Origin: Leeuwenhoekiella parthenopeia
Lineage (GTDB): Bacteria; Bacteroidota; Bacteroidia; Flavobacteriales; Flavobacteriaceae
Assembly (NCBI RefSeq): GCF_020782115.1
Contig: NZ_JAJGMW010000022.1
Location: 1-64,000 of the forward strand
Direction of reading: 5' to 3'
DNA: 64,000 bases
The notes under the pieces are model-generated. The model was not told where the DNA came from and ran no database searches. It saw only the letters and a program-made list of their open reading frames with translations. This document shows, one piece after another, positions 42,920-52,229 of this stretch; the first letter of the stretch is position 1; every line of letters starts with the position of its first letter. A program made the translations under genes and the position numbers.

Positions 42920-43900
42920 ATGCAGTATGCCGAAAATATTCTGGAAACCATAGGCAACACGCCGATGGTGAAAATCAACAGACTTACCGCAGATTTACCC
43001 TGTCTGGTGCTGGCTAAATACGAGACCTTCAATCCGGGGAATTCGGTAAAAGACCGAATGGCAGTAAAAATGGTTGAAGATGCCGAAGCTGCCGGGATTT
43101 TAAAACCGGGAGGAACCATCATCGAAGGTACCTCGGGAAATACCGGAATGGGGCTTGCATTGGCTGCAATTGTGAAAGGCTATAAAATGGTCTGTGTTAT
43201 TTCAGACAAACAAAGCAAGGAGAAAATAGATATTCTTAAAGCGGTGGGCTGCGAAGTAGTGGTTTGCCCAACCGATGTGGCACCCGATGATCCGCAGTCT
43301 TATTACAGTACCTCACGCCGCCTGGCTGAAGAAACGTCCAATTCCTGGTACGTCAATCAATACGATAACCCGAGTAACTGCAAGGCGCACTTTGAGTCAA
43401 CCGGCCCGGAGATCTGGGAACAGACGGCAGGCAAAGTAACCCATTTTGTGGTTGGGGTTGGTACCGGCGGAACTATCTCAGGAGTAGGTGCCTATCTTAA
43501 AATGAAAAACCCAAACGTGAAAGTTTGGGGTGTTGATACCTACGGATCAGTCTTCAAAAAATACCACGAGACCGGTATTTTTGATGAAAACGAGATTTAT
43601 CCCTACATCACCGAAGGTATTGGCGAAGACATACTCCCGCTCAATGTAAACTTTGATCTGATAGACGGCTTTACCAAGGTAACCGATAAGGACGCCGCAA
43701 TTTACACCCGCCGGCTTGCCAAAGAAGAAGGTTTTTTTCTGGGCAATTCGGCAGGTGCAGCTATAAAAGGATTACTTCAGCTTAAAGAACATTTTACTAA
43801 GGATGATGTCGTAGTAGTGCTTTTTCACGATCACGGCAGCCGCTATGTGGGCAAAATGTATAATGATGCCTGGATGCGCGAAAAGGGTTTCCTGGACTAA
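42920..43900 (+). CDS. cysM: Cysteine synthase (CysM/CysK-type O-acetylserine sulfhydrylase)
   Basis: This 326-residue PLP enzyme makes cysteine from O-acetylserine and sulfide or thiosulfate. The PLP lysine is in NPGNSVKDRMA (about residue 42). The substrate loop EGTSGNTGMGLA and the phosphate-binding loop VGTGGTISGVG are visible, with SAGAA near the C-terminus. The FEST-type stretch (ESTGPEIWEQT) and the overall pattern look like the CysM or cystathionine-synthase-like branch; CysK cannot be fully excluded. The gene converges with the small lipoprotein gene, with two bases between their stops. Confidence 0.9.
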   Translation: MQYAENILETIGNTPMVKINRLTADLPCLVLAKYETFNPGNSVKDRMAVKMVEDAEAAGILKPGGTIIEGTSGNTGMGLALAAIVKGYKMVCVISDKQSKEKIDILKAVGCEVVVCPTDVAPDDPQSYYSTSRRLAEETSNSWYVNQYDNPSNCKAHFESTGPEIWEQTAGKVTHFVVGVGTGGTISGVGAYLKMKNPNVKVWGVDTYGSVFKKYHETGIFDENEIYPYITEGIGEDILPLNVNFDLIDGFTKVTDKDAAIYTRRLAKEEGFFLGNSAGAAIKGLLQLKEHFTKDDVVVVLFHDHGSRYVGKMYNDAWMREKGFLD

Positions 43901-43902
43901 AA

Positions 43903-44424
43903 TTAGCTGTCCTCGCGGGTTACATTCATTTTTAAAATCTGATAATCTGAATCTTCACCACTTGCTTTCAGCACGATAGCCGACCCTGAATATGTTTCTG
44001 TATTTTCATTTTTCGTTTTGACTGTGTAGCGTAAAGGCAATGCTACTTCAGTACCATTAGTATTGGTATTTACGGTTGCATCCTGTGTAAAACTGACCGT
44101 TATGGTTTCAATTTCAGCGTTTTCTTCTGCAAATTCAGAAGCTGTTCCCCGGTCACTGGAGCGTGACATTTGCTCATAAGCTTCAGTGAAATCGCCGCGG
44201 TCAAGAGCAGCGAAATACTTATTTACTACTTGTTTGGCACTTACAATTTCGGCTTTATTTTGAGCTGAATCGCTGTCATCTGCAGGAATCATATCCTTGC
44301 CTTCCACGACAGGCCCTTCGCGTTCTTCCAGCTGAATTTCGTTATCGCTGTTTGTTTTTCGATCTCCACATGATACGGTAAAAATTCCGGCAGCAAGGAG
44401 AAGTGTAAAAATTGATTTTTTCAT
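43903..44424 (-). CDS. Small lipoprotein of unknown function
   Basis: This 173-residue protein has a signal peptide and lipobox Cys in FTVSCGDRK (about residue 19). A Glu/Asp-rich linker (about 25-55) follows, then a domain of about 110 residues with VVNKYFAALDRGDFTEAYEQM, a pattern seen in DUF4878/NTF2-like small lipoproteins. It is probably a periplasmic binding or structural protein. The NTF2-like assignment is tentative. Confidence 0.72.
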   Translation of the reverse strand: MKKSIFTLLLAAGIFTVSCGDRKTNSDNEIQLEEREGPVVEGKDMIPADDSDSAQNKAEIVSAKQVVNKYFAALDRGDFTEAYEQMSRSSDRGTASEFAEENAEIETITVSFTQDATVNTNTNGTEVALPLRYTVKTKNENTETYSGSAIVLKASGEDSDYQILKMNVTREDS

Positions 44425-44507
44425 AATACATTATTTTTTTTAAAGGTATTGGAGCTGAGGCTTGAAGCCTATTAAGGTTGTGCTAAAATTGCTTTAACTT
44501 TATCCTA

Positions 44508-45803
44508 ATGAACGAGGCTTTTTTACATTATCTCTGGAAGTTTTTAAAATTTGAAGACGCCACTTCAGAGTATGGCCTGTTTACAACTACCGGGCAGACC
44601 ATACAAATCCTTAAACCGGGAATGCGCAACCAGCTTGCGGGTCCCGATTTTTTCAATGCTCAGCTGCGTCTAGACGGGCAGCTCTGGGCCGGTAATGTCG
44701 AGATTCATCTCAAAAGTTCAGACTGGTATTTGCACAATCACGAGCAGGATGAGGCCTACGCAAATGTTATTTTACACGTGGTTTGGGAAGATGATTGTGC
44801 GGTATTTGATAAAGCCAACCAGCCCATACCCACCTTAGCTTTAAGTGGGCGCGTCCCCCAGAAACTATTGTATTCTTACAAAAATTTGCTCAAACGGGAT
44901 CAGAAGCGTTTTATTAACTGTGAAACCGATTTTGGAGAAATCCCGGCATCTGTTTTTGAGCCCTGGCTTGAGCGGGTTTATTTTGAACGTCTGGAGCGAA
45001 AAGTACTTGGGGTTGAAGCTCAGCTTGACGAACTTCAGGGCGATTGGGAAGCGGTATTGTTTGTGAGACTGGCGCGTAGTTTTGGTACGCTGGTCAATGC
45101 CGAAGCATTTGAAGAACTCGCCAGGGGCATTCCGTTTACGGTAGTTCGTAAACTGAGTACTGCGCCGGGATTGCTCGAGCCCGTGCTTTTAGGTCTGGCC
45201 GGGTTATTGCCCGAAGAAACACAGGAAGCAGCAGTGCGCAAATGGAAGCAGGATTTTGAATTTGCCAGAACTAAGTTTAATCTTTCGCCCGGCCTCAACC
45301 ATCAGATGCAGTTTTTCAAACTGAGACCGCCTAATTTTCCAACGCTACGTCTTTCACAACTTGCGGCTATTTACGAGCAGTCGCCAAACCTCTTTGAGGT
45401 TTGTGTGCAGACTTCAGAACGGGAAGTTTTTCAAAAAATACTAGGCGTTAAAGCTTCTGCCTATTGGGAGACGCACTACACTTTTGGGAAACCACACGCC
45501 GCCAGGGCAAAAAAACTGACTGCCGGTTTTACCGATATTTTACTCATCAATACCCTGATCCCGGTGAAATTTGCTTACGCCCGATCCCGTGGTTTAGAAA
45601 TTGAAGAAGACCTGCTCAGCTTATTGACCCAGATTCCACTGGAACAGAACAGCCTGGTTGCCGGTTTTGAAACCTTGCGAAAGTTTGATAAAGATGCATT
45701 GCACAGTCAGGCTTTGATACAATTAAAGCAACAGTATTGCGACCCAAATAAATGCCTGCATTGTGGTTTGGGTAATTTTCTGCTAAGTGCAGGGCACAAA
45801 TGA
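44508..45803 (+). CDS. DUF2851-family protein
   Basis: This 431-residue soluble protein starts MNEAFLHYLWKFLKFE. It has the family stretches QILKPGMRNQLAGPDFFNAQ, WAGNVEIHLKSSDWYLH and NVILHVVWEDD, and a C-terminal CDPNKCLHCGLGNFLL Cys set that could bind a metal. DUF2851 is common in Bacteroidetes, and the N-terminus resembles nuclease-like folds, but no activity is known. It is followed 44 bases later by the PspC gene. Confidence 0.88.
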   Translation: MNEAFLHYLWKFLKFEDATSEYGLFTTTGQTIQILKPGMRNQLAGPDFFNAQLRLDGQLWAGNVEIHLKSSDWYLHNHEQDEAYANVILHVVWEDDCAVFDKANQPIPTLALSGRVPQKLLYSYKNLLKRDQKRFINCETDFGEIPASVFEPWLERVYFERLERKVLGVEAQLDELQGDWEAVLFVRLARSFGTLVNAEAFEELARGIPFTVVRKLSTAPGLLEPVLLGLAGLLPEETQEAAVRKWKQDFEFARTKFNLSPGLNHQMQFFKLRPPNFPTLRLSQLAAIYEQSPNLFEVCVQTSEREVFQKILGVKASAYWETHYTFGKPHAARAKKLTAGFTDILLINTLIPVKFAYARSRGLEIEEDLLSLLTQIPLEQNSLVAGFETLRKFDKDALHSQALIQLKQQYCDPNKCLHCGLGNFLLSAGHK

Positions 45804-45847
45804 CACTGCCCGATAAAATTTAGTAATTTGCACACAAACGGGACTAG

Positions 45848-46075
45848 ATGAATTTGATTTCCAGAATACGGTACTTTTTTGAGCGTAACGGGTTTTACGT
45901 TTCTTCGCGGCTTGCCGACCGTATGGGGATTCGCGCTAAAAACGTGCGCCTGTTTTTTATATACCTCTCGTTTGCTACAGCAGGTCTGGGCTTTGCCGTT
46001 TATCTGGTGCTTGCCTTTTGGTTAAAGCTCAAAGATTTAGTCTATACAAAACGAAGCTCGGTATTTGATTTATAA
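45848..46075 (+). CDS. PspC-domain small membrane protein
   Basis: This 75-residue protein has the PspC core: FERNGFYVSSRLADRMGIRAKNVRLFFIYL then a transmembrane helix LSFATAGLGFAVYLVLAFWL. PspC proteins sense or respond to envelope stress and can act in phage-shock systems. The stop is 2 bases from the ATG of the potassium channel gene, so the two are almost certainly co-translated. Confidence 0.85.
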   Translation: MNLISRIRYFFERNGFYVSSRLADRMGIRAKNVRLFFIYLSFATAGLGFAVYLVLAFWLKLKDLVYTKRSSVFDL

Positions 46076-46077
46076 CT

Positions 46078-47085
46078 ATGCTACAACTTTTTAGGAATCG
46101 CTTTTATGTTGCATTAAGTCTTATACTCGCTATGCTTGTTTTTGGCGTGCTGGGGTTTAAATTTTTTGCGCAGTACGATTGGACAGATGCAATTTATATG
46201 ACGGTGATTACCATCAGTACGGTAGGCTTTGGTGAGGTACAGCCGCTCAATGATGTTGCCAAAATATTTACGGTTGTCTTAATTTTAGTGAGTGTTACCG
46301 TGGTGGGTTATGCGATTTCGGTAATTACCGAATTTATTTTAAGCCGAAGTAATTTTGAACTTTTAAAAGAAAAACGCGTGTTGAAGAAAATTGAAGAACT
46401 CGAGAATCACGTGATTGTGGTGGGGTATGGTCGTAACGGTAAACAAGCGGTACAGAAACTTACCACGTATGGGAAGCCCTTTGTAATTATAGAACAAAGC
46501 GAAGACGTCGTGGCTAAGTTTCAGACAGACGAGATGCTTTTTGTGACCGGAAATGCCAACGAAGACGAAATTCTTGTAAAAGCCGGTGTTGATCGTGCTT
46601 CAACGCTTATTTCGGCTTTGCCTAATGACTCAGATAATTTATTTGTGGTGCTTTCGGCCCGGCAGATGAACAAAAAAATGAAAATTATTAGCCGCGCATC
46701 TGAAGAAACAACCTATCAAAAACTGAAATTTGCCGGTGCAGATAACGTCATTATGCCCGATAAAATAGGGGGTGATCATATGGCTTCTTTAGTTGTGGTA
46801 CCTGATTTGGTCGAATTTTTAGATAACCTGCAGGTCACTACGGGAGGTCGTGTTAATGTACAGGAAATCACTTATGAGGCCGTTTGCCCGGATCATAAAA
46901 CCCGCACTATAAGGGATATAGACCTGCGCGCCAAAACCGGTTGCTCTATAATTGGGTACAAATCTCCATCGGGTGATTATTTGATCAATCCCGAAGCTTC
47001 CCTGCTGCTGGAGCGGGACTCCAAACTTATTGTTATAGGAAGGCCTGAGCAGATTGAAAATTTACACAAAGAATTTGCGATTTAG
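46078..47085 (+). CDS. Potassium channel with RCK/TrkA-N domain
   Basis: This 335-residue protein has two transmembrane helices (about 8-27, 63-84) around a pore loop with the filter TVGFGEV (close to the TVGYGD consensus). A cytosolic RCK domain starts HVIVVGYGRNGKQAVQKL (Rossmann GxGxxG) and is followed by a TrkA-C-like end (about 255-335). It is a ligand-gated K+ channel of the MthK/Kch type. Its pairing with the PspC gene suggests envelope or osmotic stress. A Glu replaces the usual Asp of the filter. Confidence 0.92.
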   Translation: MLQLFRNRFYVALSLILAMLVFGVLGFKFFAQYDWTDAIYMTVITISTVGFGEVQPLNDVAKIFTVVLILVSVTVVGYAISVITEFILSRSNFELLKEKRVLKKIEELENHVIVVGYGRNGKQAVQKLTTYGKPFVIIEQSEDVVAKFQTDEMLFVTGNANEDEILVKAGVDRASTLISALPNDSDNLFVVLSARQMNKKMKIISRASEETTYQKLKFAGADNVIMPDKIGGDHMASLVVVPDLVEFLDNLQVTTGGRVNVQEITYEAVCPDHKTRTIRDIDLRAKTGCSIIGYKSPSGDYLINPEASLLLERDSKLIVIGRPEQIENLHKEFAI

Positions 47086-47177
47086 TAGTATGTTTACGGT
47101 GTTTAGAAGTAAAGTTTGAAAGATATTCAACGCAATTGAACAAAACTCCTTTTTTTAACCTAATCACATGCTAATTC

Positions 47178-48860
47178 ATGAAGCACATTTTTACCGCAAT
47201 GCTCTTGCTTACAACCATTTTTACCGCAAGTGCACAGGATGCTGAAATCGGGATCGATCAGCAAATCGATCAGGCGTTTGCCCCCATTTCAGATTTCTTC
47301 TTTAATCTTATTTTCTTCAATGTTTTCGGGATTCCCTTTGTGTTGCTACTTCTCGTATTTAGCGCATTCTTTTTTACCATCTATTTTGGTTTTCCAAACT
47401 TCCGTTATTTCGGTAATGCCATTCAAACCGTACGCGGTAAGTATGAAGATATCGAAAATCACGGAGCTAAAGTTTTGTATGGAGAAGACGGAATTGCAAA
47501 CGGCGTAGATTTAAATAAGGTTGATATTGAGCAGCATATTGAAAATTTAGACAATGATCTTGCTGTAAATAATGATATTGTAGATACCATACGCGATGAG
47601 TCGTCTGCGGGCGAAGTAAGTCACTTTCAGGCGCTGGCTACTGCGGTTTCGGGTACGGTAGGTAATGGTAATATCGCCGGGGTAGCTCTTGCAATTGCTT
47701 TGGGCGGTCCCGGAGCAACCTTTTGGATGATTGTTTGCGGCTTGCTCGGGATGTCTACCAAGTTTGTAGAATGTACGCTAGGAGTGCAATACCGCGACGT
47801 AGGTGAAGACGGTACCGTTTATGGCGGACCTATGTATTACCTGACCAAAGGTTTAAAGGAAAGAGGTTTTGCTGTTTTAGGAAAAATTGCAGCGGTCATT
47901 TTTGCCATTTTCTGCATTGGCGGTTCTTTTGGTGGCGGTAACGCGGCCCAAAGCAACCAGGCAACAATAGTTTTAAAGGAGTTGTTTAGCCTTGAAAGTA
48001 CCGGGGCAGGATTTTGGATTGGGGTAGTAATTGCAGTGCTTGTAGGGGTCATCATCATTGGCGGAATCAAACGTATTGCTCAGGTGACTGAGAAGGTAGT
48101 TCCATTTATGGCGATTATGTATCTCGCGGCTTGTTTTTATATTATAGCAATCAACTTTTCACTGCTTGACGATGCGTTTGCCTTGATTATGGAAGAAGCC
48201 TTTAATCCAACAGCGATAGGAGTAGGAGGTGTGATCGGAGTACTTTTGGTAGGTTTTAAGCGGGCAGCGTTTTCCAATGAGGCGGGTGCGGGTTCTGCGT
48301 CTATCGCACACTCTGCGGTACGTACCAAATATTCGGCGAGTGAAGGGCTGGTTGCCCTGCTGGAACCTTTTATTGATACGGTGGTTATCTGTACGATGAC
48401 GGCTTTAGTCATTATCATATTTAACTTTGGCGGCTTTTTTGAATATGGAGGAGACGGCAGTGGCGCAGTAATCATTGACGGGATGTCCTACGAAGGTGCG
48501 GGGATTACCTCAAAAGCCTTTCACGAGTATATTCCGTTTTCAAATGTGTTTTTGACTATCGCGGTGGTGCTTTTTGCAGTTTCTACGATGATTTCGTGGT
48601 CGTACTACGGTCTTCAATCCTGGAAGTTTCTCTTCGGAAGAGGTAAAGTTGCAGATTTGGTTTACAAACTCCTTTTTCTAAGCTTTATCGTGATTGGTGC
48701 AGCGGCAAATATGGGTTCGATCTGGCAATTTTCTGATGCTATGATTTTTGCAATGATCTTCCCGAATATGGTTGGCTTATTCTTCCTGTTTCCGGTCGTG
48801 AAAAAACAATTAAGACGCTATCTCGATGCGATCAAATTGAAAAGGGAAGCCTTAAGCTGA
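47178..48860 (+). CDS. AGCS-family sodium/alanine symporter, first copy
   Basis: This 560-residue AGCS transporter has about eleven helices, with the family motif HFQALATAVSGTVGNGNIAG (about 149-168) and FSNEAGAGSASIAHSA (about 366-381). Unusually, a signal-like segment (MKHIFTAMLLLTTIFTASAQ) precedes TM1, and a charged insertion of about 55 residues (about 91-146) sits between TM1 and the motif. It probably carries alanine or glycine with sodium. The second copy follows about 230 bases downstream, with a terminator between them. Confidence 0.92.
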   Translation: MKHIFTAMLLLTTIFTASAQDAEIGIDQQIDQAFAPISDFFFNLIFFNVFGIPFVLLLLVFSAFFFTIYFGFPNFRYFGNAIQTVRGKYEDIENHGAKVLYGEDGIANGVDLNKVDIEQHIENLDNDLAVNNDIVDTIRDESSAGEVSHFQALATAVSGTVGNGNIAGVALAIALGGPGATFWMIVCGLLGMSTKFVECTLGVQYRDVGEDGTVYGGPMYYLTKGLKERGFAVLGKIAAVIFAIFCIGGSFGGGNAAQSNQATIVLKELFSLESTGAGFWIGVVIAVLVGVIIIGGIKRIAQVTEKVVPFMAIMYLAACFYIIAINFSLLDDAFALIMEEAFNPTAIGVGGVIGVLLVGFKRAAFSNEAGAGSASIAHSAVRTKYSASEGLVALLEPFIDTVVICTMTALVIIIFNFGGFFEYGGDGSGAVIIDGMSYEGAGITSKAFHEYIPFSNVFLTIAVVLFAVSTMISWSYYGLQSWKFLFGRGKVADLVYKLLFLSFIVIGAAANMGSIWQFSDAMIFAMIFPNMVGLFFLFPVVKKQLRRYLDAIKLKREALS

Positions 48861-48881
48861 GATCTTTTTATTTAGAACTAT

Positions 48882-48914
48882 AAAACCCGAAGTTGAAAAG
48901 CTTCGGGTTTTTTG
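48882..48914 (+). terminator. Intrinsic terminator after the first AGCS gene
   Basis: AAAACCCGAAG pairs with CTTCGGGTTTT around an eight-base loop, followed by TTTG. Confidence 0.85.
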
Positions 48915-49093
48915 TTTTTAAAAGTTACGTGAAATTGAAAATCAGTTTTTGAAGATATTTTGAGAATTATTTAAATTTTCATCGCTAAAGGGGCATTCTG
49001 CTCGTTTTTTAAAAGCGTTTACCTTTGAAAAAGCCTAATTTTTTAGCATATTGCGTCTTTCCAGGAAAAAAAGTGTTAAACCAAAAAAATCTT

Positions 49094-51169
49094 ATGAAGA
49101 AAATTATTTTTCTTGTGTCTGTTCTTTTGCCCTTATCGGTACTTGCGCAGGACTTAAAAGTAACTGCAGACGTTTCAAACCCTACAACTCAAATTAATGA
49201 CGGTGTTGCAGAATTAAATGTTACCGGAGGAACTCCGCCCTACAGCTACAAATGGAGTAATCAAAACACACCACTTTCTTCAAACTCTGCAAGCGGTCTT
49301 ACCGAAGGAATCGAGCATTATGTTGTTGTAACTGATGCTGCTGGTAATGAGGTTGCTGAAGAATTCAAGATAGAAACCGAATCGATTGTTGAAGTATTTA
49401 ACGGTACCATGACTCCCGCTGTAGCCGGCTTGGGATCAGTACTTTTCTGGGATCCATTTGCGGCAGTAGGTTTGTACGATCCCGTGATCTATGCCGATTT
49501 AAAAATGATTGCAATACCGGGATGGGAAACCGGTACACCGTTTAAATATACGCTGAAAGAGTGGCTGGTTGCCGATGGTGGAAAGGTGAAAAAAGGCGAG
49601 CCTATAGCGTTGGTTGATCTGAGTAATGGGACTTCAATCACTGTAAATGCTGAAGCAAATGGTACGTTGAAGCATATCAATGAGACCGGAAGTATTATTT
49701 ACAATCCGGATAATACCGAACACGTAATTCAAACCAATGCCGATGTTTTTGGGGAAATTGTCTACGACGATCCCGTCCCCTTATTACATCCTAACGGCGA
49801 TAAGCAAACCACCCAGATTCCATTCATTGTGGTGTGGCTTATTTTTGGTGCGGCATTCTTCACCGTGCGTATGGGCTTTATCAATTTAAGAGGCTTTAAG
49901 CACAGTCTGGAACTGGCAAAAGGTAAATATGACGATCCTGATGCACCAGGAAGTATAACCCATTTTCAGGCATTAGCTACTGCGGTTTCAGCTACTGTAG
50001 GTTTGGGTAATATCGCGGGTGTTGCGGTTGCCGTATCCCTGGGTGGGGCAGGAGCAACGTTCTGGATGATCGTGGCAGGACTACTCGGGATGTCTTCAAA
50101 ATTTGTAGAGTGTACGCTGGGTGTAAAATACCGGGATATCCTTCCTGATGGCCGGGTGTTTGGTGGTCCTATGAATTACCTGAGATACGGTCTTCAAAAA
50201 CGAAATATGGGAGGCCTGGGTAAAGTACTTGCAGCCTTCTTCGCGATTCTTGCAATTGGGGCTTCTTTTGGTGGTGGAAATATGTTCCAGGCAAACCAGT
50301 CTTTTGAGATTTTGAGTGGTCAGTTTGGCTGGCTTGAAGGTAACGGTTTCTGGTTTGGTCTTACCGTTGCAGTGCTCGTAGGAGTCGTAATTATTGGAGG
50401 GATTAACAGTATAGCCAAAGTTACCGGTAAGATTGTGCCTATTATGGCAGGGGTTTACGTACTGGGTGCTTTAACTGTTATATTTATCAATATTGAAAAC
50501 ATAGGCCCTGCATTTTCTGCAATTATTGACGGGGCATTTAGCCCAAGCGCTTTAAAAGGGGGTATCCTGGGTGTACTTATAGTAGGTTTCCAGCGTGCGG
50601 CATTCTCTAACGAAGCCGGTGTAGGTTCTGCGGCTATCGCTCACAGTGTTGCCAAGACAAACCATCCGCCATCTGAAGGTTTTGTTGCGCTTCTTGAGCC
50701 TTTTATAGATACGGTTGTGGTATGTACCTTAACAGCTTTAGTTCTCATTTTTACCGGGATGCACGAAGTAACGGGTGTTGCAGGAGCAGATCTTACTTCT
50801 GACGCTTTTGGTAGTGTCATCAGCTGGTTCCCGTATGTGCTTGCCGCAGCGGTATTCTTATTTGCATTTTCAACGATGATCTCCTGGTCTTACTACGGTA
50901 TGCGTGCCTGGACTTATTTATTTGGAAAAAGCAAAAAATCAGAGTTACTTTATAAAATCTTATTCTTGTTCTTTGTAGTGGTAGGAGCATCGGTAAGTCT
51001 GGGAGCAGTTTTAGATTTCTCAGATATGATGATTCTGGCAATGTCCTTCCCTAACATTATAGGTCTGTATATTATGAGCGGTGAAGTTCGTGCAGATTTA
51101 AGGGAATACTTTAGAAAGTTAAAAGCCGGTGAATTGTTTAAAAAACAAAAAGTGGCCAAGAATGCTTAA
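49094..51169 (+). CDS. AGCS-family symporter with Ig-like and lipoyl-like N-terminal domains, second copy
   Basis: This is a 691-residue protein from MKKIIFLVSVLLPLSVLAQ; an upstream TTG adds 23 unlikely residues. After the signal peptide comes a SprB-like Ig repeat (about 22-95). A hydrophobic stretch (105-135) follows, then a lipoyl/biotinyl-like domain (about 152-200, VADGGKVKKGEPIALVDLSN). The AGCS body has HFQALATAVSATVGLGNIAG and FSNEAGVGSAAIAHSV. The lysine expected in the hairpin of lipoyl domains is replaced: the sequence reads LSNGTS. It may sense or bind something outside the membrane. Most AGCS proteins lack such an extension. Confidence 0.88.
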   Translation: MKKIIFLVSVLLPLSVLAQDLKVTADVSNPTTQINDGVAELNVTGGTPPYSYKWSNQNTPLSSNSASGLTEGIEHYVVVTDAAGNEVAEEFKIETESIVEVFNGTMTPAVAGLGSVLFWDPFAAVGLYDPVIYADLKMIAIPGWETGTPFKYTLKEWLVADGGKVKKGEPIALVDLSNGTSITVNAEANGTLKHINETGSIIYNPDNTEHVIQTNADVFGEIVYDDPVPLLHPNGDKQTTQIPFIVVWLIFGAAFFTVRMGFINLRGFKHSLELAKGKYDDPDAPGSITHFQALATAVSATVGLGNIAGVAVAVSLGGAGATFWMIVAGLLGMSSKFVECTLGVKYRDILPDGRVFGGPMNYLRYGLQKRNMGGLGKVLAAFFAILAIGASFGGGNMFQANQSFEILSGQFGWLEGNGFWFGLTVAVLVGVVIIGGINSIAKVTGKIVPIMAGVYVLGALTVIFINIENIGPAFSAIIDGAFSPSALKGGILGVLIVGFQRAAFSNEAGVGSAAIAHSVAKTNHPPSEGFVALLEPFIDTVVVCTLTALVLIFTGMHEVTGVAGADLTSDAFGSVISWFPYVLAAAVFLFAFSTMISWSYYGMRAWTYLFGKSKKSELLYKILFLFFVVVGASVSLGAVLDFSDMMILAMSFPNIIGLYIMSGEVRADLREYFRKLKAGELFKKQKVAKNA

Positions 51170-51182
51170 CTAGCTTTAAAAT

Positions 51183-52064
51183 ATGAAAGAGTTAAAATCC
51201 CATTTCGAACTGGATAACCGGCAGCGAAATGGGATTTTGCTTTTAGTGCTATTAGTACTCGTTAGCTGGGCGTTGTATTTTTTTATTGAACCGCCCCAAA
51301 ACGACTCCAATTCCAGAGCTTTAAACGAGGAGCAGCTAAACATTTTTGAAGCGCGAATCGATAGTATTCAGAAGCTTCAGGATAGTCTTAATCAGCCAAA
51401 AATGTATTCCTTCAACCCAAACTTTATTACCGATTATAAGGGCTATACTTTGGGTATGGAAGTTGAAGAAATAGACCGGTTGTTACGCTTTCGCGAAAGC
51501 GGGAAATGGATCAATTCGGCTGAAGACTTTCAGCAGGTGACAGGAGTTTCAGATTCACTTCTGGCCGCTATCGCTCCCTATTTTAAATTCCCGGAATGGG
51601 TAAATAAACCGAAAACAAAATATCAGCCCTTTCAAAAGGAGGCCGAGTCGCCCGGTTCAAAAAGTGACTTAAACACCGTGTCGTTTGAAGAATTGATGAA
51701 GCTTGAAGAATTAGATCAGGTTATGGCCAGGCGTATTTTGGATTACCGCAGGAAGTTAGGCGGTTTTCTCGATGACCGCCAATTGTATGATGTGTATAGT
51801 ATTTCAAAAGAACAGGTGAAACAACTTCAAAGTCGTTACACGGTACTTTCCAAACCGGAGATCAAACGAATTGATGTAAATAAGGCAAACGCTTCAGACC
51901 TGTCAACCGTGCCTTTTATTACTTTTGATATCGCGCGCGAAATCGTGAATTACAGGACGCTGCATGACGGTATTTCAGATCTGGATGAGCTCCTTAAAAT
52001 AGACGGAATTACTACCTACAAATTAGATCGAATTAAATTATATTTGTCATCCAACCAAAATTAA
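51183..52064 (+). CDS. Helix-hairpin-helix protein (ComEA-like)
   Basis: This 293-residue protein has one N-terminal transmembrane helix (about 17-36). Three HhH repeats follow (about 85-130, 165-210, 235-290), with DLNTVSFEELMKLEELDQ and DVNKANASDLSTVPFIT. It binds double-stranded DNA non-specifically, probably in DNA uptake or repair at the membrane. Bacteroidetes often have such proteins without a full competence operon. A 16-bp palindrome lies inside the gene at 51486-51501. It is adjacent to the AGCS gene (13-base gap). Confidence 0.85.
   Translation: MKELKSHFELDNRQRNGILLLVLLVLVSWALYFFIEPPQNDSNSRALNEEQLNIFEARIDSIQKLQDSLNQPKMYSFNPNFITDYKGYTLGMEVEEIDRLLRFRESGKWINSAEDFQQVTGVSDSLLAAIAPYFKFPEWVNKPKTKYQPFQKEAESPGSKSDLNTVSFEELMKLEELDQVMARRILDYRRKLGGFLDDRQLYDVYSISKEQVKQLQSRYTVLSKPEIKRIDVNKANASDLSTVPFITFDIAREIVNYRTLHDGISDLDELLKIDGITTYKLDRIKLYLSSNQN
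51486..51501. repeat. 16-bp perfect palindrome CGCTTTCGCGAAAGCG
   Basis: The sequence is a perfect inverted repeat inside the HhH coding region. From memory, this octamer-pair palindrome is over-represented in some marine flavobacteria, in the manner of HIP1 of cyanobacteria. No other perfect copy was noticed in this window. Confidence 0.6.
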
Positions 52065-52229
52065 GTAGGTGTATTAACGAATATTGAAGTTTATACTTAC
52101 AGACTTCCTTTCCAATTACCTAATTAACAACATTCCCATTATATATGGGAGCGATTATTTTAGTTCTAATATTCCGGAATCCTGTTTTTAGATAGGGCTT
52201 TAATTCCGGTAGGTGAAAAAAGCAATTAC

